A stretch of 35,145 nt of DNA from Bradyrhizobium sp. AS23.2 (GTDB taxonomy: Bacteria; Pseudomonadota; Alphaproteobacteria; Rhizobiales; Xanthobacteraceae): contig NZ_LGHM01000128.1 of NCBI RefSeq assembly GCF_001908185.1, positions 1 to 35,145 on the forward strand, given 5' to 3'. The first letter of the stretch is position 1. The number at the start of each line of letters is the position of its first letter. Below the pieces are notes generated by a model that was given only the letters and a program-made list of their open reading frames with translations, searched no databases and was not told where the DNA came from. Shown in pieces: positions 25,443-34,035 of the stretch. The position numbers were made by a program, and so were the translations under genes.

Positions 25443-25452
25443 CTGCGCCAGC

Positions 25453-25908
25453 TCAAAACGGCAGCGCCACGCCGGTCTTGATCTCCTTCAGCACCACGTT
25501 GCTGCGGACGTAGCGGATGCCGGGGATGCGGAACATGAACTCGTCGAGGAATCTGTTGTAGGCGATCATGTCCTGCACGACGACGCGCAAGTGATAATCC
25601 GCATCGCCCGTGGTCGCAAAGCACTCCAGCACCTCGCGCCGCTTTGTCACCCGCGCGACGAACTCGTCGACGAATTTTGCGTCGTGCCGCTCCAGCGAGA
25701 CATGGAGGATCGCGGACATCGCAAAGCCCGCCTGCTCGCGCGCAACCAGCGCCGCATAGCCCTGGATGACGCCGCTCTCTTCCAGAGCACGCACCCGGCG
25801 CCAGCACGCCGAGGTCGACATGCCGACCTCCTCCGCGAGCTGCTGGTTGGTGGCGCGGCCATCCTTCTGGAGATGGGCGAGAATCCGCGCGTCCTGGTCT
25901 TCGATCAT
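25453..25908 (-). CDS. Lrp/AsnC-family transcriptional regulator
   Basis: This 151-residue protein has an N-terminal HTH (about residues 4-60: IEDQDARILAHLQKDGRATN, STSACWRRVRALEESGVIQGY) and a C-terminal RAM ligand domain (VLECFATTGDADYHLRVVVQDMIAYNRFLDE). Such regulators usually sense amino acids. ATG 25908 follows AGAGGGG, a much better site than upstream codons. It is divergent from the 2-oxoacid:ferredoxin oxidoreductase across 153 bp, the usual layout for a local regulator of amino-acid catabolism. Control of that gene is inferred. Confidence 0.92.
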   Translation of the reverse strand: MIEDQDARILAHLQKDGRATNQQLAEEVGMSTSACWRRVRALEESGVIQGYAALVAREQAGFAMSAILHVSLERHDAKFVDEFVARVTKRREVLECFATTGDADYHLRVVVQDMIAYNRFLDEFMFRIPGIRYVRSNVVLKEIKTGVALPF

Positions 25909-25992
25909 GAGGGCCCCTCTATTCGATAGAATGTACCAATATTCGGCCATTTGCGCAAAATCCTACCGGAAAACGCTTCAGATCAGAATGGA

Positions 25993-26005
25993 TAGGTAAG
26001 ACCTA
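25993..26005. promoter_or_regulatory. Candidate Lrp operator
   Basis: TAGGT-AAG-ACCTA is a perfect 5-bp-arm palindrome 57-69 bp upstream of the oxidoreductase ATG, in the divergent region it shares with the Lrp-type gene. Size and position suit a regulator site. This is supported only by symmetry. Confidence 0.3.
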
Positions 26006-26061
26006 CCATCGCTCCGGGCTTAATCTTCGCCGGTCCGGCAAGGATGCCGCTGGAGGTCCGC

Positions 26062-29000
26062 ATGGACGCCATTCCGTCACTCGACACCTATGAGCTTTCC
26101 GACCGCTACGACCGCGAGGAGGGCCGCGCCTTCCTCACGGGCACGCAGGCAATCGTCCGTATCGCGCTCGACCAGATCAGGCGCGACCGTGCGAACGGCC
26201 TCAACACCGCTGGCTTCATCTCCGGCTATCGCGGCTCGCCGCTCAGCGGCATCGATCTCGAGCTCTGGCGCATCCAGGAGCGATTGAAGCAGGACCGCAT
26301 CGAATTCCTGCCGGCCGTGAACGAGGATCTCGCTGCGACCGCGGTGCTCGGCTCGCAGCAGGTCGAGACGCAAGGAGATCGCGAGGTCGATGGCGTGTTC
26401 GGGCTCTGGTACGGCAAGGGCCCCGGCGTCGATCGCTCAGGCGATGCGCTCAAGCACGGCAACGCTTACGGCTCCTCCCCGCATGGCGGCGTGCTCGTGG
26501 TCGCGGGCGACGACCATGGCTGCGTGTCATCGTCGATGCCGCACCAGTCCGACGTCGCCTTCATGAGCTGGTTCATGCCGACGCTGCATCCGGCCAGCGT
26601 CGGCGAATATCTGGAGTTCGGCGAGTATGGCTATGCGCTGAGCCGCTTCTCCGGCATGTGGGTCGGCTTCAAGGCGATCTCGGAGATCGTGGAATCAGGC
26701 GCGTCCGTCGCGCTGCGCCCGCCGCGCCTCTTCCGCACGCCCGACTTCACGCCGCCGCCGGGTGGCCTGCACTATCGCTGGCCCGACCTGCCGGGCCCGC
26801 AGATCGAGGAGCGGCTGGAGGCCAAGAAGCACGCGGTCTACGCCTTCGCGAAGGCCAATCCGATCGATCGTCACGTCTACGACATTCCCAGCGCAACGTA
26901 CGGCATCGTCACGACGGGCAAGGCGCATCTCGACCTGATGGAAGCGCTGCGGCTGATAGGCCTCGATGAAGCCGCCTGCCGCGGTATCGGCATCGACGTC
27001 TACAAGGTCGGCATGGTCTGGCCGTTGGCGCTGCATGACGCCATGGCGTTCGTGAAGGGCAAGCGCGAGATCCTCGTCGTCGAGGAGAAGCGCGGCATCA
27101 TCGAAAGCCAGTTCAAGGAATATTTCTACGACTATCCGGGCGCGAAGCCCGAGCGCATGGTCGGCAAGCACGACGAGACCGGCGCGCGGCTGATCTCCTG
27201 GATCGGCGAATTGTCGCCGCGCGCGCTGGCGTCCGTGCTGGCGCGCCGGCTCGATCCGATGTTTCCGGGCCTCAATCTCGCCGCGCGGGCCGCCGCGCTG
27301 CTGCCGGAGGCCGATCGCACGATCAACGTCTCAGGCGCGACCCGCACGCCGTACTTCTGTTCCGGCTGCCCGCACAATACATCGACAAAGGTGCCTGATG
27401 GATCGAAGGCGCTGGCCGGCATCGGCTGCCACTTCATGGCAAGCTGGATGGACCGCGAGACCTCCTCGCTGATCCAGATGGGCGGTGAAGGCGTGAACTG
27501 GGCGGCCTCGTCACGATTCACCGGCCACAAGCATGTGTTCCAGAACCTCGGCGAAGGCACCTATTACCACTCGGGCTCGATGGCGATCCGGCAGGCGATC
27601 GCGGCAAAAGCCAACATCACCTACAAGATCCTGTTCAACGATGCCGTGGCGATGACCGGCGGCCAGCCGGTCGACGGCCCCATCAGCGTGCATGCGATAG
27701 CACACAGCGTCCGCGCTGAAGGCGTTGCGCGCATCGCTCTGGTGTCGGACGATCCCGCGCAGTTCTCTCCGGCAGACCTGCCGATCGGCGTTACCATTCA
27801 TCCGCGCGAGGAGATGGACGCCGTGCAGCGCGAGCTGCGTGACGTCTCCGGCGTCTCGGTCCTGATCTATCAGCAGACCTGCGCCACCGAGAAGCGGCGC
27901 CGGCGCAAGCGCGGGAAGTTGGCCGATCCCAAACGCTTTGCCTACATCAACGATCTCGTCTGCGAAGGCTGTGGCGACTGCTCGGTCGAGTCCAACTGCC
28001 TCAGCGTCGAGCCGAAGGAGACACCGTTCGGCCGCAAGCGCCAGATCAATCTGTCAGCCTGCAACAAGGACTTTTCCTGCCTCAACGGATTCTGCCCGAG
28101 CTTTGTCACCGTCGAAGGGGCGACGCGCCGGAAGAAAAGCGCGAGCCGGATCGACGCAATCGGCCGCGCGGCCACGCTTCCCCTGCCCACTCCCGCCACA
28201 CTCGACCATCCCTACGACCTGCTGGTGACCGGCGTCGGTGGCACCGGCGTGATCACGGTCGGCGCCCTGATCGGCATGGCCGCCCACCTGGAACGCCGCG
28301 GCGTCTCGGTCCTCGACTTTACCGGCTTTGCGCAAAAATTCGGGCCCGTACTCAGCTACATCCGGCTTGCCGCGTCGCCCGAGGCGCTGCATCAGGTGCG
28401 CATCGACCAGGGCGCGGCCGATGCGCTGATCGGCTGCGACCTCGTCGTCAGCTCCTCGCCAAAGGCGTCAGGCACCTATCGCCGCGGCACGCGCGCCGCG
28501 GTCAACACCGCGGAGATGCCGACCGGCGACGTCGTCCGCTTCCGCGACGCCGATCTCGCCTCGCCCGCCCGCCTGCACGCGATTGGCCGCGTCATCGGAG
28601 ACGGCAATCTCGGCACGATCAATGCGAATGCGCTGGCCGAACGGCTGCTCGGCGATGCTGTCTATGCCAACATCATCATGCTCGGCTTTGCCTGGCAGCG
28701 CGGACTGGTTCCAGTCTCGCTATCGGCACTGCTGCGCGCAATCGAGCTCAACGGCGTCGCAGTCGAGCGCAACAAGCAGGCATTTGCCTGGGGCCGGATC
28801 GCCGCCGCCGATCCGGGCTCTCTGCCGAAGGTAGAAGAAGCGCCCAAGGCGGAGACGCTCGACCAGCTGATTGACCGGCGCGCCGATTTCCTCACCGCCT
28901 ATCAGAATGATCCCTATGCGGCGCGTTATCGGGCGATCGTCACAAAGACCCGCGACGCCGAAGCCGCCTTGAACAGCACGGCATTCACCGAGGCAGTCGC

Positions 29001-29493
29001 GCGCGCCCTGTTCAAGCTGATGGCTTACAAGGACGAGTACGAGGTGGCGCGCCTGCACACGCAGAGCGGCTTCCGCGACGAATTGAAGCGCGAATTCGAG
29101 GACGGCTTCAGCATCCACTATCACCTCGCCCCGCCCTTCCTGCCGTCCAAACGCGACGCCCGCGGCCGGCCGTGCAAGCGTACCTTCGGTCCGTGGATCC
29201 AGTTGCCGCTCGGTGTGCTCGCGCGGCTGAAGGGCTTACGCGGGACACCGTTCGATCCGTTCGGCTACACCGCGGAACGGCGCACGGAGCGAGAACTGAT
29301 CACCTGGTATGAAGGACTGATCGAACGAATGCTTGGCAGGCTCGACGTGGCGCAACTACCCGATCTCGTCGCCATCGCAAAAGCGCCGATGGAGATTCGC
29401 GGCTACGGCCCCGTAAAGGACGCCGCCATTCACAAGGTCATGGCCGACGTCGAGCGCCAGACGGCCCAGCATCTCGTCATGAATAGGGATTGA
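26062..29493 (+). CDS. Indolepyruvate ferredoxin oxidoreductase-family fusion protein
   Basis: This 1143-residue single-chain 2-oxoacid:ferredoxin oxidoreductase fuses IorA- and IorB-like parts. It decarboxylates an aryl or branched 2-oxo acid, with thiamine diphosphate and CoA, to the acyl-CoA. Order: pyrimidine-binding domain (about 20-300), TPP domain with CSGCPHNTS near 435 and MGGEGVNWAASSRF, Cys clusters CEGCGDCSVESNC near 632 and CNKDFSCLNGFC near 670 (probable Fe-S), and a gamma domain beginning VTGVGGTGVITVGALIG near 722. ATG 26062 follows GGAGG; ATG 26044 is in frame but has no site. The substrate (aromatic, or branched-chain amino-acid derived) is unknown. The 3' end overlaps the convergent LysR gene by 17 bp. 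Confidence 0.93.
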   Translation: MDAIPSLDTYELSDRYDREEGRAFLTGTQAIVRIALDQIRRDRANGLNTAGFISGYRGSPLSGIDLELWRIQERLKQDRIEFLPAVNEDLAATAVLGSQQVETQGDREVDGVFGLWYGKGPGVDRSGDALKHGNAYGSSPHGGVLVVAGDDHGCVSSSMPHQSDVAFMSWFMPTLHPASVGEYLEFGEYGYALSRFSGMWVGFKAISEIVESGASVALRPPRLFRTPDFTPPPGGLHYRWPDLPGPQIEERLEAKKHAVYAFAKANPIDRHVYDIPSATYGIVTTGKAHLDLMEALRLIGLDEAACRGIGIDVYKVGMVWPLALHDAMAFVKGKREILVVEEKRGIIESQFKEYFYDYPGAKPERMVGKHDETGARLISWIGELSPRALASVLARRLDPMFPGLNLAARAAALLPEADRTINVSGATRTPYFCSGCPHNTSTKVPDGSKALAGIGCHFMASWMDRETSSLIQMGGEGVNWAASSRFTGHKHVFQNLGEGTYYHSGSMAIRQAIAAKANITYKILFNDAVAMTGGQPVDGPISVHAIAHSVRAEGVARIALVSDDPAQFSPADLPIGVTIHPREEMDAVQRELRDVSGVSVLIYQQTCATEKRRRRKRGKLADPKRFAYINDLVCEGCGDCSVESNCLSVEPKETPFGRKRQINLSACNKDFSCLNGFCPSFVTVEGATRRKKSASRIDAIGRAATLPLPTPATLDHPYDLLVTGVGGTGVITVGALIGMAAHLERRGVSVLDFTGFAQKFGPVLSYIRLAASPEALHQVRIDQGAADALIGCDLVVSSSPKASGTYRRGTRAAVNTAEMPTGDVVRFRDADLASPARLHAIGRVIGDGNLGTINANALAERLLGDAVYANIIMLGFAWQRGLVPVSLSALLRAIELNGVAVERNKQAFAWGRIAAADPGSLPKVEEAPKAETLDQLIDRRADFLTAYQNDPYAARYRAIVTKTRDAEAALNSTAFTEAVARALFKLMAYKDEYEVARLHTQSGFRDELKREFEDGFSIHYHLAPPFLPSKRDARGRPCKRTFGPWIQLPLGVLARLKGLRGTPFDPFGYTAERRTERELITWYEGLIERMLGRLDVAQLPDLVAIAKAPMEIRGYGPVKDAAIHKVMADVERQTAQHLVMNRD

Positions 29494-30385
29494 TCAGCTT
29501 CTGCTGCTCGGCGCTGTGGTGCACGAGCATGTCGATGAACGTCCTGACCTTCGCCGACAGATGGTGGCGATGCGGATAGACCGCGTTCATCGACATCTCG
29601 ACCGGCCGGTATTCCGGCAGGAGGCGCACCAGCCGGCCGGCGTCGAGATCGTCGCTCACCAGGAATCCGGCTGCCAGACTGACACCTGCGCCCTGCAAAG
29701 TCGCCTCGCGGAGGGCTTCGCCACTGTTGGTGACCAGATTGCCCGACACGCGCACCGAGGCCGGCGTGCCCTTGCGATCGAAGAAGCGCCACTCGTCGAA
29801 GGGGTAGTTGATGTGGCGCACGCAATTGTGCTCGGCGAGCTCCTCGAGCGTCTGCACGCGCCCATGCGCCTCGATATAGGCGTGCGAGCAGCACAGCACG
29901 TGCCGCCAGGTCGCAAGGCTTCGCACGATCAGGCTCGAGTCCGGCGGCGCGATCATGCGCAGCGCGAGATCATACCCTTCCTCGATCAGGTCGACATTGG
30001 TCTCGCCCATGCGCAAATCGACCTTCACCTCGGGATAGGTCGCGAGGAATTCCGCCATCACGGGCGCGACGAACTGCACCATGTGGGTGGCGGTGTGGAT
30101 GCGCAGCGTGCCGCGCGGCGTCGACTGCAGCGCGCCGGCGATGTCGTCGGCCTGTTCGAGATCGGCGAGGATCTGGGTCGAGCGGTCGTAATAGGCCTTG
30201 CCGATCTCGGTGAGGCTCACTTTCCGCGTGGTGCGGTTGAGCAGCCGCGCTCCGAGCCGGTCCTCCAGCGCCTGGACATGGTTGCTCACCATGGTCGTCG
30301 ACATGTTGAGCCTGCGGGCGGCAGCAGAGAAGCCGCCATTTTCGACCACCCGGACGAAGGCGGTGAGGCTGGTGAAGCGGTCCAT
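29477..30385 (-). CDS. LysR-family transcriptional regulator
   Basis: This 302-residue LysR regulator (CrgA-like subgroup) has an HTH at about residues 3-62 (GFSAAARRLNMSTTMVSNHVQALEDRLGARLLNRTTRKVSLTE) and an effector domain with VKVDLRMGETNVDLIEEGYDLALRM. GGAG precedes ATG 30385. The gene is divergent from the EmrAB-like pump genes, and the palindrome at 30397-30419 lies just upstream of both. Regulation of the pump by this protein is inferred from that layout, which is common for drug-responsive LysR systems. Confidence 0.92.
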   Translation of the reverse strand: MDRFTSLTAFVRVVENGGFSAAARRLNMSTTMVSNHVQALEDRLGARLLNRTTRKVSLTEIGKAYYDRSTQILADLEQADDIAGALQSTPRGTLRIHTATHMVQFVAPVMAEFLATYPEVKVDLRMGETNVDLIEEGYDLALRMIAPPDSSLIVRSLATWRHVLCCSHAYIEAHGRVQTLEELAEHNCVRHINYPFDEWRFFDRKGTPASVRVSGNLVTNSGEALREATLQGAGVSLAAGFLVSDDLDAGRLVRLLPEYRPVEMSMNAVYPHRHHLSAKVRTFIDMLVHHSAEQQKLINPYS

Positions 30386-30396
30386 GTGAGGCTCCG

Positions 30397-30419
30397 ATTA
30401 TCCGCCATTGGTGGATAAT
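30397..30419. promoter_or_regulatory. Near-perfect 23-bp palindrome, likely LysR operator
   Basis: Arms ATTATCC and GGATAAT, extended inward by CCA/TGG, pair at 10 of 11 positions around a central T (one G/T mismatch at 30404/30412). It lies 12-34 bp upstream of the LysR start and 106-128 bp upstream of the EmrA-like start. ATTATC also recurs near 31697 and 31738 between the two pump genes. It is the strongest operator candidate in the window. Confidence 0.6.
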
Positions 30420-30524
30420 GCTTCCATTAATTCCGGGATTATCACAATCACCGGGACAACGCATCTTACGGGCGTCATTGGCGTACCGTTCGAAACGGGC
30501 CGCCTGGGAATTGCCGAGGATGCC

Positions 30525-31676
30525 ATGTCGAACGCTTCTTATGTCACTGAAACCAATGAGAAAATCAGTCTCCGCCCATCCCGCCAGGCGATCAAGCGGG
30601 CGGCCATCGGCCTGGCGCTGGCCCTCGGCATCGCCGTGGCCGGTGACTACGGCTACGATTACCTGAGGAACGGCCGCTACCTCGAATCCACCGATGACGC
30701 CTATGTGAAGGCCGATTCCACCATCATCGCGCCGAAGGTCTCGGGCTACATCGCCAAGGTGCTGGTCGGCGACAACGAGAAGGTCAAGGCGGGCCGGACG
30801 CTGGCGAAGATCGACGACCGCGACTTCAAGGCCGCGCTCGACCAGGCTCGCGCCGACGTCGCCGCCGGCGAAGCCTCGGTGCGCAACATCGATGCCCAGC
30901 TCGAACTGCAGCAGCCGATCATCGAGCAGAGTACCGCCGATGTCACGGCTGCAGACGCCAATCTGAAATTCGCGCAGGAGGAACGCGCCCGCTACGACGA
31001 CCTGATGAAATCGGGCTCCGGCACAATCCAGCGCGCCCAGCAGACCGATGCGGCGCTACGCGCCAGCAACGCCCAATTGCAGCATGCCAAGTCAGGCCTC
31101 GTGGCCGCGCAGCGCAAGGTCGATGTTCTCACCACCCAGCGCGCCCAGGCCACGGCCCAGCTCGAACGCGCCCGCGCGGTCGCGCAGCAGGCGGCGCTGA
31201 ACCTGTCCTATACCGAGATCACCGCGCCGGTCGACGGCACGGTCGGCGCCCGTTCGCTGCGGGTCGGCCAGTTCGTGCAGGCGGGCACGCAGTTGATGGC
31301 CGTGGTGCCACTTGATGCGGTCTATGTGGTCGCAAATTTCAAGGAAACACAGCTCACGCATGTGCGTCCGGGCCAGCCGGTCGAGTTGAGCGTCGACAGC
31401 TTCCGCAACCAGACCCTGCACGGCCATGTCGACAGCCTGTCGCCGGCGAGCGGGCTCGAATTCGCCCTGCTGCCGCCCGACAACGCCACCGGCAATTTCA
31501 CCAAGATCGTGCAGCGCGTCCCGGTGAAGATCGTGCTCGACGACCACAGCCTGACTGGCCTGCTGCGGCCCGGCATGTCGGCGATCCCGACCGTCGACAC
31601 CAAGGCGACCGTGCTGGCCGAGCGCGAGACGGCCAAACGCCTCGCCGACAACACGTCCCGCCCGAACGGCGGCTGA
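30525..31676 (+). CDS. EmrA-like HlyD-family membrane fusion protein
   Basis: This periplasmic adaptor (383 residues) couples an inner-membrane MFS pump to an outer-membrane channel. It has a short cytoplasmic N-terminus, one TM helix (about residues 25-42), the lipoyl half-motif STDDAYVKADSTIIAPKVSGYIAKVLVGDNEKVKAG, an alpha-helical hairpin (about 100-230, many Gln, Ala and Arg), and the second half LNLSYTEITAPVDGTVGARSLRVGQFVQAGTQLMAVVPL. ATG 30525 follows GAGGA; the open frame continues upstream through the promoter and palindrome and is not coding. It lies 117 bp before the EmrB-like gene. No outer-membrane TolC-type gene is in the window. Confidence 0.93.
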   Translation: MSNASYVTETNEKISLRPSRQAIKRAAIGLALALGIAVAGDYGYDYLRNGRYLESTDDAYVKADSTIIAPKVSGYIAKVLVGDNEKVKAGRTLAKIDDRDFKAALDQARADVAAGEASVRNIDAQLELQQPIIEQSTADVTAADANLKFAQEERARYDDLMKSGSGTIQRAQQTDAALRASNAQLQHAKSGLVAAQRKVDVLTTQRAQATAQLERARAVAQQAALNLSYTEITAPVDGTVGARSLRVGQFVQAGTQLMAVVPLDAVYVVANFKETQLTHVRPGQPVELSVDSFRNQTLHGHVDSLSPASGLEFALLPPDNATGNFTKIVQRVPVKIVLDDHSLTGLLRPGMSAIPTVDTKATVLAERETAKRLADNTSRPNGG

Positions 31677-31793
31677 GGCCGGGAAGGGCCAGCAGGATTA
31701 TCAAGCCCTGCCGGATGATCCTTCCAAGACTTCCTCGATTATCGAAACCATCCGCCTAATGCATCCTGTCTCCGTATCCGAGACGAGGCTTCC

Positions 31794-33401
31794 ATGAGCA
31801 CGCTCCAGCCGACCATCAACGCCGCCTCCGCTGCCAATCTCCCCACCCCCGCCGCGCCGGCGGTGCCGGCCAAGACCTGGATCGCCGTCAGCGGCGCCAC
31901 GCTCGGCGCCTTCATGGCGGTGCTGAACATCCAGATCGTCAATGCCTCGCTCGCCGATATCCAGGGCGCGATCGGCGCCGGCATCGACGACGGTGGCTGG
32001 ATCTCGACCTCCTATCTGATCGCCGAGATCGTGGTGATCCCGCTCTCCGGCTGGCTCGCACAGGTGTTCTCGATCCGGATCTATCTACTGACCAACGCGA
32101 TCCTGTTCCTGCTCCTCTCCGCGGCCTGTGCGCTGGCGCAGGACCTGCCGCAGATGATCGCGCTCCGCGCTGTCCAGGGCTTCACCGGCGGCGTGCTGAT
32201 CCCGATGGCTTTCACGCTGATCATCACGCTGCTGCCGCGCGGAAAACAGCCTGTGGGCCTTGCAATGTTCGCGCTGTCGGCGACGTTCGCCCCGGCGATC
32301 GGCCCGACCATCGGCGGCTATCTCACCGAGAACTTTGGCTGGCAGTACATCTTCTACGTCAACCTCGTGCCCGGCGCGATCATGGTTGGCATGCTCTGGT
32401 ATGCGCTCGACGCCAAGCCGATGAAGCTGTCGCTGCTGCGCGAGGGCGACTGGGCCGGCATCGTCACCATGGCGATCGGCCTGTCCGCGCTGCAGACCGT
32501 GCTGGAGGAAGGCAACAAGGACGACTGGTTTGGCTCACCCTTCATCGTCAGGCTGTCCGTGATCGCAGCCGTCGCACTGACCGCCTTCCTGATCATCGAG
32601 CTCACGGTGAAGAAGCCGCTCCTCAATTTGCGCCTGCTGGTGCGCCGCAATTTCGGCTTCGGCATGCTCGCGAATTTCCTGCTCGGCATCGCGCTCTACG
32701 GCTCGGTGTTCATCCTGCCGCAATATCTGTCACGCATCCAGGGCTACAACGCCGAGCAGATCGGCATGGTGCTGGCCTGGACCGGCCTGCCGCAGCTCGT
32801 GCTGATCCCGCTGGTGCCCCGCCTGATGCAGAAGTTCGATGCGCGCATCGTCATCGGCGTCGGTTTCGTCCTGTTCGCAGGCTCCAACTTCATGAACATC
32901 ACCATGACCAACGACTACGCCGCCGACCAGCTCTTGTGGCCCAACGTCGTCCGTGCGATCGGTCAGGCCCTTGTCATGGCACCATTGTCGGCGGTCGCAA
33001 CCGCCGGTATCGAGCCGGAGAACGCGGGCTCGGCCTCCGGCCTGTTCAACATGATGCGCAATCTCGGCGGCGCTGTCGGCATCGCGCTGCTGCAGACCGT
33101 GTTGACCAAGCGCGAGCAATATCACTCCAACGTGCTGATGCAGTCGGTCTCGGTGTTCGAGCAGGCCACCCGCACGCGGCTGGAGCAGCTCACTCAGTAT
33201 TTCATCAATCACGGCGTCCTCGACCGTGCGGATGCGTCGCATCGCGCCTATGTCGCGATCGGCCATATCGTGCAGAAGCAGGCTTACATTCTTGCCTTCA
33301 GCGACACCTTCTATCTGCTCGGCATGGCACTGATCGTCGCCCTGATCGCTGTCTTCTTCCTGAAGAAGCCCGGCCAGGCCTCGGCCGGTGGCGCCCACTG
33401 A
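31794..33401 (+). CDS. EmrB-like DHA2-family MFS multidrug transporter
   Basis: This 535-residue proton-driven exporter is predicted to have 14 TM segments. Hallmarks: TLGAFMAVLNIQIVNASLADIQ in TM1, GGWISTSYLIAEIVVIPLSGWLAQVFSIR (motif A region), LRAVQGFTGGVLIPMAFTLI, FALSATFAPAIGPTIGGYLTENFGWQYIFYVN (motif C of drug exporters), and NAGSASGLFNMMRNLGGAVGIAL. GAGG lies before ATG 31794. The C-terminus (KKPGQASAGGAH) is cytoplasmic. Together with the adaptor upstream it forms an EmrAB-type pump; substrates are unknown. Confidence 0.94.
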   Translation: MSTLQPTINAASAANLPTPAAPAVPAKTWIAVSGATLGAFMAVLNIQIVNASLADIQGAIGAGIDDGGWISTSYLIAEIVVIPLSGWLAQVFSIRIYLLTNAILFLLLSAACALAQDLPQMIALRAVQGFTGGVLIPMAFTLIITLLPRGKQPVGLAMFALSATFAPAIGPTIGGYLTENFGWQYIFYVNLVPGAIMVGMLWYALDAKPMKLSLLREGDWAGIVTMAIGLSALQTVLEEGNKDDWFGSPFIVRLSVIAAVALTAFLIIELTVKKPLLNLRLLVRRNFGFGMLANFLLGIALYGSVFILPQYLSRIQGYNAEQIGMVLAWTGLPQLVLIPLVPRLMQKFDARIVIGVGFVLFAGSNFMNITMTNDYAADQLLWPNVVRAIGQALVMAPLSAVATAGIEPENAGSASGLFNMMRNLGGAVGIALLQTVLTKREQYHSNVLMQSVSVFEQATRTRLEQLTQYFINHGVLDRADASHRAYVAIGHIVQKQAYILAFSDTFYLLGMALIVALIAVFFLKKPGQASAGGAH

Positions 33402-33431
33402 GATCAACCCACCTAAGCAAGGAGAACGACC

Positions 33432-33893
33432 ATGAAACCCCGCATGAACTACTACCAGGCCGCACCCGACACGGTGAAAGCGCTGATGGCGCTGGAGGCG
33501 CAGATCCAGTCCACGGGACTCGAGAAATCGCTGATCGAACTCGTCAAGATCCGCGCATCGCAGATCAACGGCTGCGCCTTCTGCATCAACATGCACACCG
33601 AGGACGCCCGCAAGCGCGGCGAGACCGAGCAGCGCATCTACCTGCTCAATGCCTGGCGCGAATCCCCGCTCTACACCGACCGCGAGCGCGCCGCGCTGGC
33701 CTGGACCGAGTCGGTGACCCTGATCTCCGAGACCCACGCGCCCGACGACGTCTACGAACAGGTCCGCGCACAGTTCTCCGAGGGGGAGACGGTGAACCTG
33801 ACCATGCTGATCGGCGCCATCAACGCCTGGAACAGGATCGCGATCGCGTTCCGTGCGGTGCATCCGGTGAAGGTGAAGGCGTCAGTGGCGTGA
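33432..33893 (+). CDS. Carboxymuconolactone decarboxylase-family (AhpD-like) protein
   Basis: This 153-residue AhpD-like protein has the redox motif Cys48-x2-Cys51 with His55 (GCAFCINMHTEDARKRG), and the family's helical N-terminus and ALAWTESVTLIS segment. Members of this subgroup are alkylhydroperoxidase-like thiol proteins rather than lactone decarboxylases. AAGGAG precedes ATG 33432, 30 bp after the pump gene, so it is the third gene of the efflux operon. A role in coping with an oxidant or electrophile that the pump also handles is inferred. Confidence 0.92.
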   Translation: MKPRMNYYQAAPDTVKALMALEAQIQSTGLEKSLIELVKIRASQINGCAFCINMHTEDARKRGETEQRIYLLNAWRESPLYTDRERAALAWTESVTLISETHAPDDVYEQVRAQFSEGETVNLTMLIGAINAWNRIAIAFRAVHPVKVKASVA

Positions 33894-33917
33894 GGGACGG
33901 TATCTCCCCACGCAAGA

Positions 33918-34022
33918 CTGTCATGCCCCGCGAAGGCGGGGCATCCAGTATCCCAGAGGCCGTAGTGATCCAACCGCGAGGCCGCGGCGTACTGGATCGC
34001 CCGCCTTCGCGGGCGATGACAG
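33918..34022. repeat. 105-bp nested palindromic element
   Basis: Ends CTGTCAT / ATGACAG are inverted. Inside are a 9-bp hairpin (33923-33944, loop GAAG), inner inverted arms TCCAGTA (33944-33950) and TACTGGA (33990-33996), and an 8-bp hairpin (33997-34016, loop CTTC). This is a bacterial interspersed mosaic-like element of a class I associate with Bradyrhizobium genomes. It lies between the convergent AhpD-like and aminotransferase genes and may end both transcripts. Confidence 0.75.
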
Positions 34023-34035
34023 CGGAGAATGTGGC

